Origin: Vibrio sp. MedPE-SWchi
Lineage (GTDB): Bacteria; Pseudomonadota; Gammaproteobacteria; Enterobacterales; Vibrionaceae
Length of the DNA: 64,000 bases
Assembly: GCA_001874155.1 (NCBI GenBank)
Contig: MPDB01000004.1
Location: forward strand, 62,001-126,000
Direction of reading: 5' to 3'
Shown here: piece after piece, positions 33,072 to 42,550 of the stretch
How positions within the stretch are numbered: position 1 is the first letter of the stretch
Layout: every line of letters begins with the position of its first letter
Position numbers and translations under genes: made by a program
Notes under the pieces: generated by a model
Seen by the model: the letters and a program-made list of their open reading frames with translations, nothing else
Database searches by the model: none
What the model was told of the DNA's origin: nothing

Positions 33072-34091
33072 ATGAAGTTTTCTCACCAGCTAGTTATGAC
33101 ATCACTAGCTGTTTTAGTTTTAAGCGCATGTTCAAGCGATCCATCTTCTCGTCGTCAGGCAAAAGATGATTTTGAATACTTGGACACCCCTGAGTTCTCT
33201 GAATGGCAGTCTCCAGAAGGTGCGGAGCCACGTTTTTATGACGACTATACCATTCCTCAAGGGGAGTTTAATGGTGCGATTGGGCGTGATGTAGACATTC
33301 GTCCTCCACAACAAATTCTAGAGCTAGTTCCGGGCGCTCGTGTTGAACGCAATAACGGTGAAGTTACCTTGTGGCTGCTTAAGAAAGAAGAAGCGGACAA
33401 GGTTTGGGAAACCGCTCTGACCATGATTAACGAGAAAGGCATCAAACTTCGTGAGCAGACAGACGAGCGTGTAGAAACCGATTGGGTAACATGGGAATCT
33501 GAAGATGAAGATACCGTTCTTGGATCTCGTACTGAGTTTACGCATATTGAAGCGAATAACCGCTATGGGTTTAAAGTTGCTCTTATTGACTGGCGTGAAG
33601 GTAACTCAGTTAAGCCAGTAACGGCAACGAATAAAGCGCGTTATAACGTATTGCTGACTAACTTGGTGATGGCGCGTTACGATCTTGACCTACGTGAAGA
33701 AGCAGAACGAAAAGCTCAAGAACTCGTGAAGCGAATCCCTATTACCATGGGCACAGACCGAAGTGGTCTACCGGTTATTATTGCGCGTACGCCATACAAT
33801 GTATTGTGGCAACGACTGCCAACGTTATTGCCAGAGATGGGCTTTACCATTGAAGGGCGTAACCAATCGCAAGGTAACATTAAAGCGAAATACGCAGCAC
33901 CAGATGATGACTTCTGGGAAGAGATTGGCGTGAAACCGTTAGAGCTTCAAGGTGGCACGTATACTTTCCTATTTGGTGATCTTGGTAACCGTACTTCAAT
34001 CAACGTAACCGATTCAGCCGGTAAGCCTGTTGAAGAGCAACTGTTGATGGATATGGCACCAGTGATTGCTGCTATGGTCGAAAAGCAGTAA
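33072..34091 (+). CDS. bamC: Outer membrane assembly lipoprotein BamC
   Basis: Lipobox VLSACSSD, downstream of dapA; start MKFSHQL with AGGAG. Confidence 0.93.
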   Translation: MKFSHQLVMTSLAVLVLSACSSDPSSRRQAKDDFEYLDTPEFSEWQSPEGAEPRFYDDYTIPQGEFNGAIGRDVDIRPPQQILELVPGARVERNNGEVTLWLLKKEEADKVWETALTMINEKGIKLREQTDERVETDWVTWESEDEDTVLGSRTEFTHIEANNRYGFKVALIDWREGNSVKPVTATNKARYNVLLTNLVMARYDLDLREEAERKAQELVKRIPITMGTDRSGLPVIIARTPYNVLWQRLPTLLPEMGFTIEGRNQSQGNIKAKYAAPDDDFWEEIGVKPLELQGGTYTFLFGDLGNRTSINVTDSAGKPVEEQLLMDMAPVIAAMVEKQ

Positions 34092-34103
34092 TAGATACCC
34101 AAT

Positions 34104-34134
34104 AAAAAAAAGAGCGCTTAGGCGCTCTTTTTTT
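34104..34134 (+). terminator. Rho-independent terminator after bamC
   Basis: AAAAAAAGAGCGC-ttag-GCGCTCTTTTTTT. Confidence 0.85.
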
Positions 34135-34154
34135 ACGTTTGAATCTTTGCTTGG

Positions 34155-34394
34155 TTAAGGCTCATTCTTCTTTTCAGATTTGTCTTCTTCAATGTCACTA
34201 GGTAAGGGGACGCTATTTTCTGACTCTTCTTCCGATAGCTGATCTTTTTCAGTGTCCTCAGTTTCTGTCTTTTTAGGGGCTTTTTTTACCTGACCAACTT
34301 TCAGTTTGGCCACGTACTTTAGCGCCATGATGTTACTGACCATAAAACCCATTGCCAGCAAAGATATGATCCAGGGGTTGGCAAGAATATCCAT
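34155..34394 (-). CDS. DUF2897-like small membrane protein
   Basis: N-terminal TM helix followed by a highly charged tail; frame retained next to the M15 peptidase gene. Confidence 0.6.
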   Translation of the reverse strand: MDILANPWIISLLAMGFMVSNIMALKYVAKLKVGQVKKAPKKTETEDTEKDQLSEEESENSVPLPSDIEEDKSEKKNEP

Positions 34395-35078
34395 TTACAT
34401 CTCCGCCGAATTTACATTGGTTATATATTGAGTGTAGATCGCTTCGAGTGAATCTAGGACCGTATTGTTCCCTTGAATTGGATTACGATGAAGCTCTGAT
34501 CTAAGGACGTCGATCGATAGAGCGGATAAGCAGGCATTGCCAGTTTTTACATGGCTGATATGCCAAGGCTCAATGGCCACACCACCGCGCTCTTCTTTGT
34601 AGGGAAAATAGAAGCCGAATTGATGCAAGTGAGACGAAAGCCATTGGTAGAAATGCTGCTGGTGACCGGTTAAATACTCCCAAGGCTCTAGTTTAAGTGT
34701 TACGCCTTCCGGTATCGATATTGAATCATAAATATCAAAATCGGTGCCCCAATGATGACGACTGGCGCCAGGCAGCGCCGACCAACGTAAAATGGCACTG
34801 ACTTTCTGGGCGTCATTTAAGTTCAAAGGGTCAATGGGCTGACTGTGACTGTTGAGTATGTCCCTTTCACCACGCATTTTGCTGTTCCAAATCGCTGCTT
34901 GGCGCTGGAAATCACGAAAGCCGCTGGCGATACAGAGGTTAAAACCTGCGTCACTGGCCGCTTGCTTAAGTGCGAGAAGATCCTGAACAACCTCATGATG
35001 GACTTGAAACACTTTCGTCCCAATCGTGGTATGGGTAAGGTGAGTTTCTGTTTGCCCAGTCAGTTGTTCAGGATTCAT
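34395..35078 (-). CDS. M15 family metallopeptidase (D-Ala-D-Ala carboxypeptidase type)
   Basis: ASGFRDFQRQAAIWNSKMRGE...PGASRHHWGTDFDIYD...IEPWHISHV zinc-binding motifs. Confidence 0.9.
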   Translation of the reverse strand: MNPEQLTGQTETHLTHTTIGTKVFQVHHEVVQDLLALKQAASDAGFNLCIASGFRDFQRQAAIWNSKMRGERDILNSHSQPIDPLNLNDAQKVSAILRWSALPGASRHHWGTDFDIYDSISIPEGVTLKLEPWEYLTGHQQHFYQWLSSHLHQFGFYFPYKEERGGVAIEPWHISHVKTGNACLSALSIDVLRSELHRNPIQGNNTVLDSLEAIYTQYITNVNSAEM

Positions 35079-35080
35079 CG

Positions 35081-36214
35081 TTAGCCCAGTAAGTTTTCTA
35101 GCGTTTTTTCAAACATATCAGTCAACTTCTCGAGATCGGCGATACTGACACACTCATTTACTTTATGGATAGTGGCATTCACAGGACCTAGCTCTACCAC
35201 TTGGCTGCCCATTCGAGCAATGAATCGGCCATCAGATGTACCACCCGTCGTAAGAAGCTCTGGCGCTTTATGGTTGACACTTTCAACGGCTTTGACCACG
35301 GCTTCAAGGAGTTCACCTTCACCCGTTAGAAACGGTTGACCGCTTAATGTCCATTTCAGATCGTAGTCCAAACCATGAGCATCAAGAATAGAGTGCACAC
35401 GCTGCTTAATGTCTGAGTCGGTTAACTCAGTGCTGAAACGAAAGTTAAACTGAACGTCAAACTCGCCTGGAATCACATTCGATGCGCCAGTACCAGACTG
35501 AAGATTAGGGATCTGGAAGCTGGTGGGTGGGAAAAACTCATTCCCGTTATCCCATTTCGTTGCAGCAAGCTCGGCGAGTGCAGGAAGAGATTGATGAACT
35601 GGGTTGCTGGCAAGGTGCGGGTAGGCAACGTGGCCTTGTGTGCCATTCACTCTCAGGTCACCCGTAATCGACCCACGTCGTCCATTTTTAACCACATCAC
35701 CAATTGAGTGTGTGCTCGAAGGTTCAGCGACGATACACATATCAATGATTTCATTGCGCTCCATTAAGGTATCAACGACACGCGTTGTGCCGTTAATGAA
35801 TGGTCCTTCTTCATCTGATGTGATGAGAAACGCAATCGATCCTTTATGGTCTGGGTTATTGGCTATGAACTGTTCAACCGCTACCACCATTGAAGCAAGT
35901 GAGCCTTTCATATCGGCTGCACCGCGGCCATGTAAATAGCCATCGATAATAGTGGGTTCAAAAGGGGGGGTATGCCATTGCTCTAAAGGGCCTGCTGGTA
36001 CAACATCGGTGTGACCGGCAAAAGTGAATAGTGGAGCAGTGGTTCCTCTGCGGGCCCAAAAGTTGGTGGTATCTTCAAATACCATTACTTCGATTTCAAA
36101 CCCTAGCGCCTCTAAGCGTTGGATCATTACCTGTTGGCATCCGGCATCTTCTGGTGTCACTGATTGGCGACTAATTAAGTCTTTAGCGAGCGCCAGAGTT
36201 GGGCTATCTGTCAT
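35081..36214 (-). CDS. dapE: Succinyl-diaminopimelate desuccinylase
   Basis: [29 protein letters not shown]...[11 protein letters not shown]...[15 protein letters not shown]. Start 36214 or 36232. Confidence 0.96.
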   Translation of the reverse strand: MTDSPTLALAKDLISRQSVTPEDAGCQQVMIQRLEALGFEIEVMVFEDTTNFWARRGTTAPLFTFAGHTDVVPAGPLEQWHTPPFEPTIIDGYLHGRGAADMKGSLASMVVAVEQFIANNPDHKGSIAFLITSDEEGPFINGTTRVVDTLMERNEIIDMCIVAEPSSTHSIGDVVKNGRRGSITGDLRVNGTQGHVAYPHLASNPVHQSLPALAELAATKWDNGNEFFPPTSFQIPNLQSGTGASNVIPGEFDVQFNFRFSTELTDSDIKQRVHSILDAHGLDYDLKWTLSGQPFLTGEGELLEAVVKAVESVNHKAPELLTTGGTSDGRFIARMGSQVVELGPVNATIHKVNECVSIADLEKLTDMFEKTLENLLG

Positions 36215-36234
36215 CCGTGTCGTCCTGTTCATAT

Positions 36235-36582
36235 TTATTTAAAGATTGATTGGTATTGTTCGGCTTTAAAACCAAGATGTAGCTCTTCATTTACCGCTAG
36301 AATTGGTCGTTTTATCATCGCTGGCTGCTCAACCAGTAACGTGATGGCTGATTCAGCGTCTAGAGTGTCTTTCTGCTCTTGGGAAAGCTGACGATAAGTG
36401 GTACCGCGCTTATTAACGACTTGCTCCCAATTCAGTTTTTGAACGAATTGTGTCACTAATTCGCTATTTACACCTTGCTTTCTGTAGTCATGGAAAACGT
36501 AGTCCACATCGTTGGCTTCAAGCCATTTCTTTGCTTTTTTTATGGTATCGCAGTTAGGGATCCCATACATAGTGATGGTCAT
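36235..36582 (-). CDS. ArsC/Spx family protein (YffB type)
   Basis: [38 protein letters not shown], upstream of dapE. Confidence 0.92.
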   Translation of the reverse strand: MTITMYGIPNCDTIKKAKKWLEANDVDYVFHDYRKQGVNSELVTQFVQKLNWEQVVNKRGTTYRQLSQEQKDTLDAESAITLLVEQPAMIKRPILAVNEELHLGFKAEQYQSIFK

Positions 36583-36783
36583 ATTGGTTTCAATATCAGT
36601 AAATTATTCGATGTAGAAATCCTAACAGGAAGTGAGCTAGGACACAAAAAGGGCTTGTTAATATTTTACGTGGTAAAAAAAATGGGTATCAAATTGTTTC
36701 GATTAAAAATAAGTTGATCAAACGCACGTGTTTATATTGAAAAAAAGCAAATAATAGAAAAGAACCACTAGGAGATGTAATCA

Positions 36784-37071
36784 ATGGAATTGAGTCCTGT
36801 TTTTGCAAGACGTTTGTATTTGGCTCTATTAGTTGAGAGTCTAGAAAGACCAAATGTACCAAAGCTTATTGAACAAACGGGTTGGCCCCGTCGTACTATT
36901 CAAGATGTCCTTAAAGCGTTACCTGGCATTGGCATCGAATTGATGTTTGTGCAGGACGGTCGTCGCCATAATGATGGCTACTACCAGCTTTCTGATTGGG
37001 GACCATTCGACAGCCAATGGGTATTAGCCCGACAGCGTGATATCGCTGAAAGCCTGGGTTTTCAAGCATAG
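36784..37071 (+). CDS. Winged helix-turn-helix domain protein
   Basis: 95 aa; PNVPKLIEQTGWPRRTIQDVLKALPGIGIELMFVQDGRRHNDGYYQL is a clear wHTH pattern. Confidence 0.8.
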   Translation: MELSPVFARRLYLALLVESLERPNVPKLIEQTGWPRRTIQDVLKALPGIGIELMFVQDGRRHNDGYYQLSDWGPFDSQWVLARQRDIAESLGFQA

Positions 37072-37135
37072 GGTTTCAAGCTTAAGCCAGCGTCTGCTGG
37101 CTTTTTTATATCAGTAAAGCCTTGAGTACAGGCAA

Positions 37136-37468
37136 TTACTTACACTGATAAGCGACGCCTAACACCGTAAAAGACGTCGCAAAATCTTGTGGACTTGTTA
37201 TATACAGTGTATCCGCGTTGAGGGCCAAACCTTGGTTCTTAGCATCGTTTATCGCACCCTGAATAAGCGTGTCGTTACCATAAAATAGGTAATCATACCA
37301 ATGCCCCTCACTGCCTGTTATCTCTCCTAAAGGTTGACACTGATCAGCGTTAAAGCCTGAGTCCATGCGAATCTCTATATCTTGAGTTCCGTTGAGCGCC
37401 ATATTGCGAGGAGAAGAGCAGCCCACGAGTAAAAAGCTCATGGCACCGATTAAGGTTAAATTTTTCAT
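37136..37468 (-). CDS. Small lipoprotein (DUF4156-like)
   Basis: Lipobox MSFLLVGCSSP; 110 aa; start MKNLTLIGAM. Confidence 0.65.
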   Translation of the reverse strand: MKNLTLIGAMSFLLVGCSSPRNMALNGTQDIEIRMDSGFNADQCQPLGEITGSEGHWYDYLFYGNDTLIQGAINDAKNQGLALNADTLYITSPQDFATSFTVLGVAYQCK

Positions 37469-37498
37469 TAGATTGACGCCTAAAATCATGAATTTGAC

Positions 37499-37840
37499 TT
37501 ACTGTTGCGTGATGTACGTGAAAAAACCTGCCCAACTGACCACGAGCAGCATCCAAGGAAGCATAGAACCTTTTGTTGTATTTTCCACTGGCTGTTGGCT
37601 TGTAGTCTGTGACTCATCAGCGACCTGAACATTCTCTTTTTGTTTCTGAACTTTCTTTCTGACTTTATCCGCTTGTCGATTGCGCTCTTTCTGCTGTTTC
37701 TTGTATTGAGCGATACCCTTTTCGATACCTTGAGCAATGAGTTTGGTTTGCTCTTTGGTCTGGCCTTGTTTCTGTGTTGCTTTCGCTATCTTCATGGCCT
37801 GTTGTTGGGTTTCTTCTGAAGGGACGTTTTTATTTTTCAT
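37499..37840 (-). CDS. DUF2956-like protein, basic with a C-terminal TM helix
   Basis: MKNKNVPSEETQQQAMKIAKATQKQGQTKEQTKLIAQGIEKGIAQYKKQQKERNRQADK...MLPWMLLVVSWAGFFTYI. Confidence 0.7.
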   Translation of the reverse strand: MKNKNVPSEETQQQAMKIAKATQKQGQTKEQTKLIAQGIEKGIAQYKKQQKERNRQADKVRKKVQKQKENVQVADESQTTSQQPVENTTKGSMLPWMLLVVSWAGFFTYITQQ

Positions 37841-37929
37841 TGGATATAGGGCTAGTTGATCAAGGTTGTGAATAGGGTATCACGATATACTCTAAGTTGG
37901 ATGACAGAAAGTAGACGCAGAGGAAGATT

Positions 37930-38562
37930 ATGACGAGTATCGCCTTGGTAACCTTGATACTTTTGTGTGTGACGGTAGTGGTCGTGATGAGCCAGAAAAC
38001 AACGCCTCTCAAGCGCAAGGCTGGCCTATTTATGCTATTGGTTTCTGCGGTAACATTACCTCTGTTCCATTTTCTGTATCAGCCCATGCCCGAAGCGGTT
38101 GAGAAGGTTCTGGCTACTCAAACCCATTCAGAATACATGCAAGACATTCAAGCAAAGCTCACTGACGATCCTAACCAACACGAACTGTGGTTTCAGCTAG
38201 GGCATGGCTATTTACTCAATAATGATTTCAAGTCAGCACTGACCAGCTTTGATTATTCAATTCGCCTTTCCGCTACGCCATCCGCCAATCAACTCGCGGC
38301 GAAGGCCAGTGCCTTGTATTACTTGCGCTCGCAACGCATTGATGAAGACGTTGAGTCGCTCTTAGATCGATCCTTAGAACTAGATTCTGGCAACCCAACA
38401 GCGTTGACTCTTATCGCTAACGATCACCTATTGAGTTTCCGCTATCAACAAGCCATTGATACCTGGGTCCGATTGCTGGACTCACAGAATACAGACCTAG
38501 ACCGAGTCGCCATTATTGGTTCAATAAACTATGCCAAATCGCGATTAAACATTGAACATTGA
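37930..38562 (+). CDS. nrfG: TPR protein resembling NrfG (cytochrome c nitrite reductase maturation)
   Basis: N-terminal TM helices then LTDDPNQHELWFQLGHGYLLNNDFKSALTSFDYSIRLS...ASALYYLRSQRIDEDVESLLDRSLELDSGNPTALTLIANDHLLSFRYQQAIDTWVRLLD, following the E. coli NrfG pattern as recalled. Confidence 0.7.
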   Translation: MTSIALVTLILLCVTVVVVMSQKTTPLKRKAGLFMLLVSAVTLPLFHFLYQPMPEAVEKVLATQTHSEYMQDIQAKLTDDPNQHELWFQLGHGYLLNNDFKSALTSFDYSIRLSATPSANQLAAKASALYYLRSQRIDEDVESLLDRSLELDSGNPTALTLIANDHLLSFRYQQAIDTWVRLLDSQNTDLDRVAIIGSINYAKSRLNIEH

Positions 38563-38585
38563 ATGATGTCAGTTATGCAGGGTGT

Positions 38586-40337
38586 TTAGCCATCGATGAA
38601 CAAGAAAAACTCGACTGCTGACATCAACGCAAAGAATATCGCTGCGCCTTTCCAAAATAAGACGGGATTTCTTTTTCTTAGCGGTTGAATCTGAGCGGCT
38701 TTTACAAGCTTTGTATTGGGCGTGTAGAGATCATTCACAAACTCACTCAACACTTGGTAACGCAGTTGCGGTGAGGGATTGCATGCCTTTTCGATACAAA
38801 GATCTAACCAATGGGGAATGTCTTGGCGGTGGTTGAGCATCGAGCTGTACTGCCAGTCGTGATATTGGGCAGACTGAACCGTTTGCCCCTTGATTGCCTT
38901 GTAAGGACGTTTTCCAGTGAGCATTTCGTAGCCAATCACCGCAACTGAGAAGAGATCACTCGATATAGAACTGGTTCCGTTGGTGATGTGTTCTGTCGCT
39001 GCGTAGTTAATGTCACCCAGCGGTATCGACTCTTCGTTTTTCTTGCCCGCTTCTTCCAGGCCACTGACTTTGACGGAACCAAAATCAATTAACTTAATGC
39101 TGCCACTGCTGAGTACCATAATGTTCTCAGGTTTAAGGTCTTGGTGAACCATGTCGGCGCGCTGCAATACTCGTACGGCTTTAATGACCTCTTCAAGGAT
39201 TGATCTCACCTTGTCTAACGATGGTGTGGGGTTGTCGTACATCCATTGTCTAAGCGTTGTTCCTTCAATTAACTCGCAAAGTTGATAACAGAACTTTGAA
39301 TGAATAGGCGCTGGATACACCTTCATTATTCGGTCATTGTTGAGTTGGCTGCCAACCCAGTATTCATTAGAGAACTGCGACAGCACATCATGGTCATCGA
39401 CATAGTTTAATGACGGCGCTTTTAACACATAGGCTTGACCGCTGTCCTTCTCTCGTACCTGATACACATGGCTACGTGGGCCGGCATAAATCACTTTATC
39501 AACGATGAAGTTATCGATCTGATTGTTAGCGACCATTGACGGCGGAATGGCTTTTTTGAGCAGTTGCTTTTGATGCTCAAACAAAGATTGCTGTGGCAGT
39601 TGGAGGATATCTATGATCAAACAGCTGAGGTTATCATGGCTGCCATTGTTCAGGGCTAACTGACAGAATTCGTTGCTGATCGCTTCATGAGACGGATTGC
39701 GTTGCGTTGCCAGTTGGTTGAATTCTGCTTGTGATAAAAAGTCGTGGACGCCATCGGTGGTGAGAATAAATCGGTCGTTCACTTGCAGTGTGACCGTTTG
39801 GTAATCAACTTCTAGCTGGTTGTCTATCCCAAGCGCTCGAGTTAAATAGGAGCCCTTACCAAAATTGGTGCGTTGATGATCTCGAGTAAGCAATCTCAGC
39901 TTGTTGTCGCGCAGTCGGTAGATTCGACTGTCTCCGATATGGAAAATATGGGCGGTATTGGATTTAAAGACGACAGAACTCAGTGTTGTGACGAGTCCAT
40001 TGTGGTTTAAGCTTTGCTTCTGGCCTTGAGCAAACAGCCATGAATTGAGAGCGGAAACGATCTTGCTGGCGGAATGTTTAACACTCCATGTGTCTGGGGT
40101 GGCGTAGTAATCGGTGATGAACTGCATGGTTGCGGTATGGCTGGCTTTTTGCCCTTGGTCGCTGCAGCTCACGCCGTCGGCAATGCAAGCGACAATGCCT
40201 TTGTGTTCTCGCTCTGCAGGAAGAGTAGGGCTCTTCACCAAAAAGGCATCCTGATTCTCATCGCGAAGCCCAGTTAAAGATGTGCCACCAAAACTGACTG
40301 AAAGTGACGCCTCGGTTTGTAAATTGTTTATACCCAT
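38586..40337 (-). CDS. Bifunctional PP2C phosphatase - Ser/Thr kinase fusion with C-terminal TM helix
   Basis: PP2C motifs TGLRDENQDAF, FHIGDSRIYRL, LTTDG, SHDNLSCLII; kinase motifs MVHQDLKPENIMVL and KLIDFGSVK; terminal hydrophobic VLFWKGAAIFFALMSAVEFFLF. Preferred start MGINNLQ. Confidence 0.92.
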   Translation of the reverse strand: MGINNLQTEASLSVSFGGTSLTGLRDENQDAFLVKSPTLPAEREHKGIVACIADGVSCSDQGQKASHTATMQFITDYYATPDTWSVKHSASKIVSALNSWLFAQGQKQSLNHNGLVTTLSSVVFKSNTAHIFHIGDSRIYRLRDNKLRLLTRDHQRTNFGKGSYLTRALGIDNQLEVDYQTVTLQVNDRFILTTDGVHDFLSQAEFNQLATQRNPSHEAISNEFCQLALNNGSHDNLSCLIIDILQLPQQSLFEHQKQLLKKAIPPSMVANNQIDNFIVDKVIYAGPRSHVYQVREKDSGQAYVLKAPSLNYVDDHDVLSQFSNEYWVGSQLNNDRIMKVYPAPIHSKFCYQLCELIEGTTLRQWMYDNPTPSLDKVRSILEEVIKAVRVLQRADMVHQDLKPENIMVLSSGSIKLIDFGSVKVSGLEEAGKKNEESIPLGDINYAATEHITNGTSSISSDLFSVAVIGYEMLTGKRPYKAIKGQTVQSAQYHDWQYSSMLNHRQDIPHWLDLCIEKACNPSPQLRYQVLSEFVNDLYTPNTKLVKAAQIQPLRKRNPVLFWKGAAIFFALMSAVEFFLFIDG

Positions 40338-40506
40338 CACGTGTCCAATGTTTATCGATTGATGTTCAGAACAAAAGCCCTGCAGGCGCAGAGCTTCTGA
40401 ACGATATTGGTCACTGAGATTATTACCACAGGGCACTAAATGGTGTGCAAGCACTTAGTACTCTAATAATTCAGGGTAACCAATATCCCCGATTCAGTAA
40501 TTAAGA

Positions 40507-41976
40507 TTAATGTGAAACATCAATCATCGTGACGCTTCCATCATCATTTACCTCTGCAATTTGGCCATTCGGCTCTTCCATCAATATCAGTGTTGCGAAG
40601 CCAAGAACGGCCGTACCTGCAATCACATAGAAGAATGTGCTGTAATCAACAAAAGAGAGAACAGTTAAATACACCACCGCACCAACGTTGCCATAGGCAC
40701 CCGTCATGCCGGCAATTTGGCCCGTCATTCTTCGCTTGATAAGAGGAACCGTCGCAAAGACCGCGCCTTCACCCGCTTGAACAAAGAATGAACATGCCAT
40801 TGCGGCTGCAACCGCTAACCAAAGAGGCCAGTCACTGCCCACTTGGCCCATTAGGAAGTAGCCTACCGCTAAGCCCGCTGTCAAAATAAGCAGCGTTGAT
40901 TTACGACCAAATTTATCCGATAACCAGCCGCCGCCAGGTCGAGACATCAGGTTCATGAACGCATAGGCAGACGCCACCATACCGGCCATGACAGGCGTTA
41001 GTTCAAACGTTTCAGAGAAGAACAGAGGCAGCATAGACACAACAGCCAGCTCAGAACCGAACGTCGCGAAATACAACACGTTCAGCACCGCTACTTGCTT
41101 GAATTTGTATTGGTGTACTTCCGGTACAGGCTCGGCAAAGATGTTCTTATTTACCTTCCATACCTGGCTCACTTCGTAGGCGTATAACGCGAGCAAAGCT
41201 ATATAAACGCAGACAATGGTAAATTCAGACAACATACCAATACCCGATGGAGACAGTTTCCAGCCAAGTAATGCGAGGGCCGCGTACATCGGGATCTTCA
41301 TAATGAGTAAGAAAAAGAAATCGCCTTTGCTGGTGACTTCCATTGCTGTGAGGTGCTTTGGTTTGAAGTACGTTGCGCCTTTTGGGGTATCTTCAACATT
41401 GAAATAGAAAATAACTGAGAAGACTAAGCTCATTACGCCAGTAATCGCAACCGCATAGCGCCAACCGTCTTCTCCACCAAAAAGGAGAGCCAGAGTCGGT
41501 AGCGTAAATGCCGCCGCCGCAGAACCAAAGTTGCCCCAGCCTCCATAGATGCCTTCTGCCGTCCCAAGTTGATCATGTGGGAACCATTCTGAGACCAATC
41601 GAATACCGATGACAAAACCGGCGCCAATAAAGCCGAGAAGGAAACGTGCGATCGCTGCTTGAATAAAGGAATCTGCAAAAGCAAACATAAAACAGGGGAT
41701 TGAGCAGACCGCCAGTAGCGCCGAATAAACCAGTCGAGGTCCAAATCTATCGGTGAGCATACCGATGACAACCCTAGCCGGAATGGTGAGTGCCACGTTG
41801 AGTATCAGTAGGGTTTTAATTTCTTCGGTCGTTAGTCCCAAGGTTTCTTTGACCATTGAGAGTAAAGGTGCAAAGTTAAACCACACAACAAAGGTGATGA
41901 AAAATGCCATCCAACTGAGGTGTAATACCTTCATTTTTCCTCTAAATGAAAATATCGAAAAGGCCGTACTATCCAT
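40507..41976 (-). CDS. Nitrate/nitrite MFS transporter, NarK family
   Basis: 12-TM MFS with [21 protein letters not shown] and [16 protein letters not shown] / [14 protein letters not shown] NarK signatures. Confidence 0.93.
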   Translation of the reverse strand: MDSTAFSIFSFRGKMKVLHLSWMAFFITFVVWFNFAPLLSMVKETLGLTTEEIKTLLILNVALTIPARVVIGMLTDRFGPRLVYSALLAVCSIPCFMFAFADSFIQAAIARFLLGFIGAGFVIGIRLVSEWFPHDQLGTAEGIYGGWGNFGSAAAAFTLPTLALLFGGEDGWRYAVAITGVMSLVFSVIFYFNVEDTPKGATYFKPKHLTAMEVTSKGDFFFLLIMKIPMYAALALLGWKLSPSGIGMLSEFTIVCVYIALLALYAYEVSQVWKVNKNIFAEPVPEVHQYKFKQVAVLNVLYFATFGSELAVVSMLPLFFSETFELTPVMAGMVASAYAFMNLMSRPGGGWLSDKFGRKSTLLILTAGLAVGYFLMGQVGSDWPLWLAVAAAMACSFFVQAGEGAVFATVPLIKRRMTGQIAGMTGAYGNVGAVVYLTVLSFVDYSTFFYVIAGTAVLGFATLILMEEPNGQIAEVNDDGSVTMIDVSH

Positions 41977-42147
41977 AGTAAGTGATCCTAGTAATTAAAT
42001 GTTTTTGGATATAGGAAGCCCTGAGCAGAGCAATGCGCTTCTCTATCTAAACTAAATCTGTGTATTAACTCAAGGTAACGGTGAGATAGACGACTCTTTT
42101 TATCGAGTCGTATTCTACCAATCCATCTGAGAAATAATAAAAAGCAA

Positions 42148-42495
42148 CTAAGCCGCGATCGGCTCAGGTAGCTGCACCTGTATCTCATTGTCGCTAAGGC
42201 GCACTGGGTAAGTGGCCAACTGAACCTCAGGCTCTTCCATGCAAACCCCGGTTTCTAAATGAAAGTGCTGCTTATAAAGCGGTGAAGCGACGCAGGGCTG
42301 ATCGTCGAGAGAGCCAATGATTCCTCTAGAGATCACATTGACACCGCTGAAAGGGTCAAGGTTTGACAGCGCGTATAGCTTGCTACTTCGTCCGCAATAG
42401 AAAATCGCCACTTGCTGTTCTTCTACCTTGGCACAAACGCCCATGTTTGGGATTAAATCGTCGCTTGAGCAGACGGTTATCCAGTTCTTCATCAT
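42148..42495 (-). CDS. nirD: Nitrite reductase (NADH) small subunit NirD
   Basis: Rieske-like NirD fold; immediately after nirB; ends VRLSDNEIQVQLPEPI. Confidence 0.95.
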   Translation of the reverse strand: MMKNWITVCSSDDLIPNMGVCAKVEEQQVAIFYCGRSSKLYALSNLDPFSGVNVISRGIIGSLDDQPCVASPLYKQHFHLETGVCMEEPEVQLATYPVRLSDNEIQVQLPEPIAA

Positions 42496-42550
42496 TCTTC
42501 TCCTAATCCATACTTATTTGAAAATCAGTGCTTATCTAAAATTCGGTCGA

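Noticed and set aside
40338-40454. 39-aa N-terminal extension of the PP2C-kinase
   Set aside because: Cys/His-rich, not PP2C-like; MGINNLQTEASLSVSFGG is a more likely start.
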